From Pseudomonadota bacterium (lineage in GTDB: Bacteria > Pseudomonadota > Alphaproteobacteria > Ferrovibrionales > Ferrovibrionaceae): a stretch of DNA of 7,104 nt. A program made the translations under genes and the position numbers. A model generated the notes under the pieces. The model was not told the origin of the DNA. It ran no database searches and saw only the letters and a program-made list of their open reading frames with translations. Each line of letters begins with the position of its first letter. Position 1 is the first letter of the stretch. Of the stretch, positions 1 through 3,871 are shown in pieces. Location of the stretch: the NCBI GenBank assembly GCA_023434425.1, contig JAEYSS010000112.1, positions 1 through 7,104 on the forward strand, written 5' to 3'.

Positions 1-209
1 GCCGCAAAACATGTTTCACGTGAAACATACCGGGAACGGTCGCCGGCCGGCCGACGCCAGGGCCGCAGGAACAGCCGGGCGGCGCGGTCGGCCGCCCAGG
101 CGGGGGCGAAGCGGAAGCCGAGCCGGACCAGTTCGCGCTGGATCAGGCCGTTCAATAATGCACGAACATTCGTACTTTTAATGGCAGAGGCTTTTGCTGT
201 CCGGGTCAT
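1..209 (-). CDS. Partial CDS (N-terminal 69 residues), possibly an alpha/beta hydrolase
   Basis: This is an open frame that begins at the ATG complementary to 207-209 and runs off the left edge with no stop. The translation starts MTRTAKASAIKS. It then has an Arg/Leu/Ala-rich amphipathic stretch containing ELVRLGFRFAPAWAADRAA and LFLRPWRRP. An AGGTG sequence (complement of 215-219) lies 5 nt before the ATG as a ribosome-binding site, and a promoter-like pair of boxes lies further upstream. Together these make it a credible gene rather than a chance frame. The ARLFLRPWRRP pattern resembles the N-terminal leader I recall from some proteobacterial alpha/beta hydrolases, but no catalytic motif is inside the window, so the function is a guess. 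The first 12 codons are less GC-rich than the rest. A parS palindrome near the edge is read in frame as VSRET (about residues 62-66). No signal peptide or membrane helix is evident. Confidence 0.6.
   Translation of the reverse strand, partial: MTRTAKASAIKSTNVRALLNGLIQRELVRLGFRFAPAWAADRAARLFLRPWRRPAGDRSRYVSRETCFA
12..27. promoter_or_regulatory. parS site (ParB/Spo0J centromere-binding palindrome)
   Basis: The sequence TGTTTCACGTGAAACA is a perfect 16-bp palindrome, extended by one more A/T pair to 11-28. It matches the bacterial chromosomal parS consensus TGTTNCACGTGAAACA exactly. ParB binds such sites, spreads along the DNA, and with ParA and SMC organises and segregates the origin region. 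The site lies inside the minus-strand coding region, where it encodes VSRET. In-gene parS sites are common, for example in rsmG/gidB. Its presence suggests, but does not prove, that this locus is in the origin-proximal part of the chromosome or another ParABS replicon. Confidence 0.9.
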
Positions 210-242
210 GGCGCACCTAAATTAGAGGAGGGTGTACGGGAC

Positions 243-270
243 TTTATAGAACGGTCGTTCGATTTTCAAG
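243..270 (-). promoter_or_regulatory. Putative sigma70-type promoter of the minus-strand gene at 1-209
   Basis: Read on the minus strand there is a -35-like TTGAAA (complement of 264-269; CTTGAA if shifted by one) and a -10-like TATAAA (complement of 243-248). The spacing is 15 bp, or 16 bp for the shifted version, which is slightly short. The start codon at 209 lies about 34 nt downstream of the -10 box, leaving room for the ribosome-binding site near 215-219. The spacer is filled almost exactly by an inverted repeat, so the promoter is probably repressed by a dimeric regulator. The assignment comes from sequence similarity alone. Confidence 0.5.
249..260. promoter_or_regulatory. Putative operator, GAACGGTCGTTC inverted repeat in the promoter spacer
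   Basis: GAACG-GT-CGTTC is an inverted repeat with 5-bp arms. Two further matching pairs (246-247 with 262-263) follow after one mismatch. It lies exactly between the candidate -10 (243-248) and -35 (264-269) boxes of the minus-strand promoter, where a bound repressor would block RNA polymerase. The size and placement resemble TetR-family operators. A second GAAC-N4-GTTC copy lies at 284-295. The regulator is not encoded in the visible sequence, so its identity is inference. Confidence 0.45.
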
Positions 271-282
271 CCCGGCCTTGCC

Positions 283-296
283 CGAACTTTTGTTCG
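283..296. promoter_or_regulatory. Second GAAC-N4-GTTC inverted repeat (CGAAC-TTTT-GTTCG)
   Basis: This is a perfect inverted repeat with 5-bp arms and a TTTT centre. Its core GAAC-N4-GTTC spacing is the same as the element at 249-260. The centres of the two are 35 bp apart. It lies just upstream of the candidate -35 box of the minus-strand gene. It could be an auxiliary operator for the same dimeric regulator, or a small chance hairpin. Confidence 0.35.
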
Positions 297-377
297 CTCA
301 GCGGACAAGCTCCAGCCAGTTGGCTTGTTTGCTGGTGCGTATTCGGCCGATTAAGGAGATGCGATCCTCACCTCACC

Positions 378-441
378 GTCATGCCCGGCCTCGTGCCGGG
401 CATCCACGTCTTGCGACGTCTGGAAAGGCGTGGATGGCCGG
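378..441. repeat. Alphaproteobacterial-type intergenic palindromic repeat (degenerate copy)
   Basis: The element has a perfect stem, ATGCCCGGC (381-389) with GCCGGGCAT (395-403), around a 5-nt loop. A second stem pairs CATCCACG (401-408) with CGTGGATG (429-436). Within it ACGTC (406-410) can also pair with GACGT (415-419). The arrangement matches the GTCATGCCCGGC...GGGCATCCACGTC family that I know as scattered copies between genes in many alphaproteobacteria. The distal arm, which would normally end in a complement of CCGTCATG, breaks off after GCCGG (437-441), so this copy is partial. One frame reads MPGLVPGIHVL, a peptide often seen in spurious ORFs over this repeat. It lies just past the stop of the minus-strand gene at 445-774 and may help end that transcript, though no T-run follows the hairpin. 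Confidence 0.75.
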
Positions 442-444
442 AAT

Positions 445-774
445 TTATGCAGACCCCAGCTTCACGGCCGTGCCGCTGGCCGCCACCATCAGCATCTGCT
501 TCTCGCTGCCGCCGATCTGCTGATAATCGAGGTCCATGCCCACCACGGCATCGGCGCCCAGGCTTTTGGCTTCCTCGATCATCGACTCCAGCGCCAGCGC
601 CTTGGCCTTGCGCAGCTCTTTTTCGTAGGAGCCGGAGCGGCCACCGAGGATGTCGGTGATGCCGGCGAAGAAATCGCGGAAGATGTTGGTGCCCATCACG
701 GCCTCGCCGGCCACGATGCCGAGATAGCCGGCAATCTTGCGGCCTTCCACGCTGTCGGTCGTCGTCAGGATCAT
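445..774 (-). CDS. YbjQ/UPF0145 family protein (heavy-metal-binding-domain family)
   Basis: The 109-residue product matches the small YbjQ family (UPF0145, formerly DUF74; Pfam YbjQ) along its whole length, and members are usually about 100-110 residues. Diagnostic parts are the N-terminal MILTTTDSVEG; YLGIVAGEAVMGTNIFRD (17-34); the GITDILGGRSGSYEKEL segment (38-54); a helix ending in GADAVVGMDLDY (73-84); and the C-terminal MLMVAASGTAVKL strand. These proteins are thought to form small oligomeric alpha/beta barrels. The cellular role is not established, and the heavy-metal link is by annotation tradition. No signal peptide or membrane helix is present, so it is probably cytoplasmic. The start is supported by AGGGGGAT just before the ATG. 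The gene is transcribed divergently from the lolA-like gene, with 90 bp between start codons. It is intact, with a TAA stop at 445-447. Confidence 0.9.
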   Translation of the reverse strand: MILTTTDSVEGRKIAGYLGIVAGEAVMGTNIFRDFFAGITDILGGRSGSYEKELRKAKALALESMIEEAKSLGADAVVGMDLDYQQIGGSEKQMLMVAASGTAVKLGSA

Positions 775-864
775 CGCATCCCCCTGTCAGAATTCGGTCG
801 CAGTCCGGGCAGTCTACGCAGGATGCCTTGATTTCGCCATCTGCCGGGGCTACCGCTTGGCGCC

Positions 865-1539
865 ATGACCAGTCGCCGCGCCTTCCTGCTCGCCATGGCC
901 GTTGCCGCCACCGCCGCCAAACTGCCGCTTGCCACCGCCTATGCCGCGGCGCCCAGCGGCGCGGCCAGGCTCACCGAGGCCGACCGGGCCGATCTGCAGC
1001 GCATCGCCGACTACTTCAACACGGTGCGCAGCATGCGCGGCCGTTTCCTGCAGGTGGCGCCGGACGGTTCGGCGGCCGAGGGCAAGATCTACATGACCCG
1101 TCCGGGTCGCTTCCGCTTCGAATTCGACCCGCCGGTGCCGATGCTGATCGTCTCCGACGGCGCCTATATCGTGATGGAAGACAAGGAACTGCGATCGGTC
1201 GAGCGTATCCCGCTCGGCGCCACGCCGCTGGACCTGCTGCTGCGCGACCGGGTCAGTTTCGAGGACAAGGATGTCGGCATCGCAAAGGTCGAGCGCGGCG
1301 CGGCCATCCTGCGCGTGACACTGTTTGCGCCCGAGCGGCCGAAGGAGGGCTCGCTCACCATCGTATTCGGCGACAAGCCGCTGGAATTCGCCGGCTGGAT
1401 CGTCACCGATGCCCAGGGCAAGGACACGGCGATCTCGCTGTCGCAGATGGACTTCAACCCGTCACCCGCGATCAGTACGCGCCTCTACAACTATGGCGAC
1501 GGGACGGCCGCCGGCCGCGCCCTGCAGCAGCGCCGCTGA
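865..1539 (+). CDS. lolA: LolA-family outer-membrane lipoprotein carrier protein
   Basis: The 224-residue product resembles periplasmic LolA, which takes lipoproteins from the LolCDE transporter and passes them to the outer membrane. The N-terminus has the Tat-like motif SRRAFLL (3-9), a hydrophobic Ala-rich stretch and a likely cleavage site after AYA (25-27). The mature part carries the LolA pattern: a helix with DLQRIADYFNTVRSMRGRFLQV, then GKIYMTRPGRFRFEF (73-87), DPPVPMLIVSDG, and repeated beta strands through the C-terminus. The C-terminus is Arg-rich (ALQQRR). The length fits the family, including its longer alphaproteobacterial members. The ATG at 865 is the only sensible start, because an in-frame TGA sits at 829-831 and no ATG, GTG or TTG codon lies between. 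No clear Shine-Dalgarno precedes it. It is divergent from the YbjQ-family gene and is followed by 235 bp of non-coding DNA before sucC. Close paralogues of LolA in this group are possible, so the exact symbol is less certain than the family. Confidence 0.85.
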   Translation: MTSRRAFLLAMAVAATAAKLPLATAYAAAPSGAARLTEADRADLQRIADYFNTVRSMRGRFLQVAPDGSAAEGKIYMTRPGRFRFEFDPPVPMLIVSDGAYIVMEDKELRSVERIPLGATPLDLLLRDRVSFEDKDVGIAKVERGAAILRVTLFAPERPKEGSLTIVFGDKPLEFAGWIVTDAQGKDTAISLSQMDFNPSPAISTRLYNYGDGTAAGRALQQRR

Positions 1540-1662
1540 CCTCCGGCCGGACCTGTCCGCCGGGACGGCTTTATCCGCGACAGAATTCCACAGTCCGCGA
1601 CCCGGTAACCGGTTGGGTAGTTTGGCTCGCAAGTCTGTGAACTTTCGTCCAAAACCCTGATT

Positions 1663-1695
1663 TTCCGATCCCGCAGCGGTTGCGGCTTTTCGGAA
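1663..1695. other. Nested dyad overlapping the sucC -35 region
   Basis: Two nested inverted repeats are present: TTCCGA (1663-1668) with TCGGAA (1690-1695), and inside it CCGCA (1671-1675) with TGCGG (1681-1685). They overlap the candidate -35 box of the sucC promoter (1680-1685). As DNA this could be a regulator binding site. As RNA it could be a weak transcript-end hairpin for the upstream lolA-like gene, but it lacks a following T-run. Confidence 0.35.
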
Positions 1696-1707
1696 GGTTG
1701 CTATAAC
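1680..1707 (+). promoter_or_regulatory. Putative sigma70-type promoter of the sucCDAB operon
   Basis: A -35-like TTGCGG (1680-1685) and a strong -10-like TATAAC (1702-1707) are separated by 16 bp. The -10 is flanked by an inverted repeat, GGTT (1697-1700) with AACC (1705-1708). Transcription would begin near 1713-1715, giving a leader of about 60 nt before the sucC ATG at 1775. The location, directly upstream of a tightly packed operon and after a 235-bp gap, supports the call. The start site is predicted, not measured. Confidence 0.6.
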
Positions 1708-1711
1708 CTCG

Positions 1712-1764
1712 GCCCCGAACGGCAATCAGAGAAACCGGGGCTTTTCGCCCGGGTTTACCAACCC
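1712..1764 (+). promoter_or_regulatory. Structured sucC 5' leader with three mutually exclusive hairpins
   Basis: Three stems can form from overlapping segments. The first is GCCCCG (1712-1717) with CGGGGC (1736-1741), six perfect pairs. The second is AAACCGGGGC (1732-1741) with GCCCGGGTTT (1747-1756), nine of ten pairs around a TTTTC loop. The third is GGGTT (1751-1755) with AACCC (1760-1764), five pairs around TACC. The third stem ends two nt before the TAGGT ribosome-binding sequence (1766-1770), itself 4 nt from the sucC ATG. No T-run follows any stem, so control of translation is more likely than termination. If transcription starts after about 1714, the first stem is cut short. Confidence 0.45.
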
Positions 1765-1774
1765 GTAGGTCAGC

Positions 1775-2944
1775 ATGAACATCCATGAATACGAGGCGAA
1801 AAGCCTGCTCGCGAAATACGGTGTCGCCGTGCCGCGCGGCGGCGTCGCTTTCACGGCCGACGAGGCCGTTACCGTTGCCAAGCAGCTCGGCGGTCCGGTC
1901 TGGGTGGTGAAGGCCCAGATCCATGCCGGCGGGCGCGGCAAGGGCGGCGGCGTCAAGGTGGTCAAGTCGATGGACGACGTGGCGGCGCAGTCCAAGGCGA
2001 TCCTCGGCATGACCCTGGTCACGCACCAGACCGGTCCCGAGGGCAAGCTGGTCAAGCGCCTGTATATCGAGGAAGGCTGCGACATCAAGCGCGAGCTCTA
2101 TCTGAGCTTCCTGGTCGACCGCGCCACCTCGCGCATCACCGTGATGGCCTCGACCGAGGGCGGCATGGAGATCGAAGAGGTTGCAGCTTCGCATCCCGAG
2201 AAGATCCTGAAGGTCGCCATCGATCCGGCGACCGGCATGCAGGCACATCACGCCCGCAGCATCGCCTTCGGCCTCGGCCTGGAAGGCAAGCAGGTACAGT
2301 CGGCGACCAAGTTCATGCTGGCGATGTACGAAGCCTTCACGGCCCTCGACGCCTCCATCGTGGAAATCAATCCGCTGGTCGTCACCGGCGCCGGCGAGAT
2401 GATCGCGCTGGATGCCAAGATGAACTTCGACGACAACGCGCTGTACCGCCACAAGGATGTGGAAGACATGCGCGATCCGGACGAGGAAGACGCCTCCGAG
2501 CTGGAAGCCGCCAAGTGGTCGCTGAACTACGTCAAGCTGGACGGCGAAATCGGCTGCATGGTCAACGGCGCGGGCCTCGCGATGGCGACCATGGACATCA
2601 TCAAGCTGTACGGCTCCGAGCCGGCCAACTTCCTCGATGTCGGCGGCGGCGCCACCAAGGAACGCGTCACCGCGGCCTTCAAGATCATTCTTGGCGACAA
2701 GAACGTGAAGGGCATCCTGGTCAACATCTTCGGCGGCATCATGCGCTGCGACATCATCGCCGAAGGCGTGGTGGCGGCGGCCCGCGAAGTGAAGCTCAGC
2801 GTGCCGCTGGTGGTTCGCCTCGAAGGCACCAATGTCGATCTGGGCAAGAAGATCATGGCCGAGAGCGGCCTGCCGATCATCTCTGCCGACAATCTCGCCG
2901 ACGCCGCCGAAAAGGTGGTGAAGGCCGTGAAGGGAGCCAAGTAA
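1775..2944 (+). CDS. sucC: Succinyl-CoA synthetase (ADP/GDP-forming) subunit beta
   Basis: The beta subunit pairs with SucD to interconvert succinyl-CoA, NDP and phosphate with succinate, CoA and NTP in the TCA cycle, in the cytoplasm. The 389-residue length matches the family (E. coli 388). The N-terminal ATP-grasp domain (about 1-240) opens with MNIHEYEAKSLLAKYGV. It contains the nucleotide-binding K46 in VVKAQIHAGGRGKGGG (44-59). E197 and N199 in VEINPLVVT and D213 in ALDAKMNFDD sit at the same numbers as the catalytic Glu and Mg-binding residues of the E. coli enzyme. The C-terminal CoA-ligase domain (about 250-385) has GCMVNGAGLAMATMD, FLDVGGGA and LVNIFGGIMRCD. The start is set by TAGGT 4 nt upstream and by the fixed N-terminal family sequence. 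The stop codon directly abuts the sucD ATG. Nucleotide preference cannot be decided by eye. Confidence 0.98.
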   Translation: MNIHEYEAKSLLAKYGVAVPRGGVAFTADEAVTVAKQLGGPVWVVKAQIHAGGRGKGGGVKVVKSMDDVAAQSKAILGMTLVTHQTGPEGKLVKRLYIEEGCDIKRELYLSFLVDRATSRITVMASTEGGMEIEEVAASHPEKILKVAIDPATGMQAHHARSIAFGLGLEGKQVQSATKFMLAMYEAFTALDASIVEINPLVVTGAGEMIALDAKMNFDDNALYRHKDVEDMRDPDEEDASELEAAKWSLNYVKLDGEIGCMVNGAGLAMATMDIIKLYGSEPANFLDVGGGATKERVTAAFKIILGDKNVKGILVNIFGGIMRCDIIAEGVVAAAREVKLSVPLVVRLEGTNVDLGKKIMAESGLPIISADNLADAAEKVVKAVKGAK

Positions 2945-3823
2945 ATGGCTGTTCTCGTCAACAAGGACACCAAGGTCATCTGCCAGGGCATTACCGGCAG
3001 CCAGGGTACCTTCCATTCCGAACAGGCGATTGCCTACGGCACCAAGATGGTCGGCGGCGTCACCCCGGGTAAGGGCGGCACGCAGCATATCGGCCTGCCG
3101 GTGTTCAACACCGTGGCCGAAGCCGTGTCGAAGACCGGCGCGAATGCCTCCGTGATCTACGTGCCGCCGCCGTTCGCGGCGGATTCGATCATGGAAGCCA
3201 TCGATGCGGAAATCCCGCTGGTGGTCTGCATCACCGAAGGTATCCCGGTGCTCGACATGGTGAAGGTCAAGCGCAGCCTCACCGGCTCGAAGACCCGCCT
3301 GATCGGCCCGAACTGCCCGGGCGTGATCACGCCGGGTGAATGCAAGATCGGTATCATGCCGGGTCACATCCATCGCCGCGGCAAGGTCGGCATCGTGTCG
3401 CGTTCCGGCACGCTGACCTATGAGGCGGTGGCGCAGACCACGGCGGCCGGCCTCGGCCAGACCACCTGCATCGGCATCGGTGGCGATCCGGTCAACGGCA
3501 CCAATTTCATCGACGCACTCGACCTGTTCCTGGGCGACCCGGAAACCGAGTGCATCATCATGATCGGCGAAATCGGCGGCAGCGCCGAGGAAGAAGCCGC
3601 CGAGTTCCTGATGAAGTCGAAGGTGAAGAAGCCGACCGTCGGCTTCATCGCCGGTCGTACCGCGCCTCCGGGCCGCCGCATGGGTCATGCCGGCGCGATC
3701 ATCTCGGGCGGCAAGGGCGACGCCAATACCAAGCTGGAGGCCATGCGTTCGGCCGGCATCCGAGTTTCGGAGAGCCCGGCAGCGCTTGGCACCACCCTGG
3801 TTGAACTGTTGAACGGGAAGTAG
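2945..3823 (+). CDS. sucD: Succinyl-CoA synthetase (ADP/GDP-forming) subunit alpha
   Basis: The alpha subunit binds CoA and carries the histidine that is phosphorylated during catalysis. At 292 residues it is of normal length. The N-terminal CoA-binding Rossmann domain (about 4-100) shows CQGITGSQGTFHSEQA (13-28) and YGTKMVGGVTPGKGG. PNCPGVITP begins at residue 122 and SRSGTLTYE covers 152-160. The catalytic histidine is H248 in RRMGHAGAI, and the glutamate of MIGEIGG that helps phosphorylate it is E209. The gene starts on the base after the sucC stop (TAA then ATG). AAGGGAG (2930-2936) lies 8 nt upstream inside sucC, so the two are almost certainly translationally coupled. That fits the 1:1 alpha-beta stoichiometry. 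It is intact, with no missing key residue. Confidence 0.98.
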   Translation: MAVLVNKDTKVICQGITGSQGTFHSEQAIAYGTKMVGGVTPGKGGTQHIGLPVFNTVAEAVSKTGANASVIYVPPPFAADSIMEAIDAEIPLVVCITEGIPVLDMVKVKRSLTGSKTRLIGPNCPGVITPGECKIGIMPGHIHRRGKVGIVSRSGTLTYEAVAQTTAAGLGQTTCIGIGGDPVNGTNFIDALDLFLGDPETECIIMIGEIGGSAEEEAAEFLMKSKVKKPTVGFIAGRTAPPGRRMGHAGAIISGGKGDANTKLEAMRSAGIRVSESPAALGTTLVELLNGK

Positions 3824-3839
3824 CACAGAACAGAAGGGC

Positions 3840-3862
3840 GGCGCCGGCCAACAAGCGGCGCC
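3840..3862 (+). promoter_or_regulatory. GC-rich hairpin in the sucD-sucA gap, just before the sucA start
   Basis: GGCGCC (3840-3845) can pair with GGCGCC (3857-3862) around an 11-nt loop. The 8-mer GCGGCGCC also occurs as a direct repeat (3838-3845 and 3855-3862). The only purine-rich ribosome-binding candidate, AAGGG (3834-3838), lies before the stem, 33 nt from the sucA ATG. If the stem folds, that gap shrinks to about 10 nt of unpaired sequence. The hairpin may therefore shape sucA translation, or act as a processing or stability element between the two enzyme modules. No T-run follows, so it is not a typical terminator. Confidence 0.4.
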
Positions 3863-3871
3863 ACGACAGCG

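Noticed and set aside
162..173. ACGAA-CA-TTCGT inverted repeat as a further operator
   Set aside because: It is inside the coding region of the minus-strand gene, has a different core from the 249-296 elements, and short palindromes like this arise by chance.
1..209. rsmG (gidB), because parS encoding VSRET is typical of it
   Set aside because: In rsmG the VSRET stretch is near the N-terminus and is followed by a characteristic helix. Here it lies about 60 residues in, after an Arg-rich leader unlike RsmG.
249..296. Alphaproteobacterial SOS (LexA) box
   Set aside because: The alphaproteobacterial box is a direct repeat, GTTC-N7-GTTC. These are GAAC-N4-GTTC inverted repeats and the nearby gene is not a known SOS gene.
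278..523. Plus-strand open frame across the palindromic repeat
   Set aside because: It begins at a TTG without a good ribosome-binding site, reads through the repeat and overlaps the convincing YbjQ-family gene antisense.
828..856. Promoter for the lolA-like gene giving a leaderless transcript (TTGATT, 17 bp, TACCGC)
   Set aside because: The -10 candidate lacks the final T and is otherwise poor. The lack of a Shine-Dalgarno is suggestive but not enough to annotate it.
828..1640. Plus-strand 270-codon frame overlapping lolA
   Set aside because: It is a shifted-frame shadow of the lolA-like gene, with Arg/Ala/Gly/His-rich low-complexity translation and no family match.
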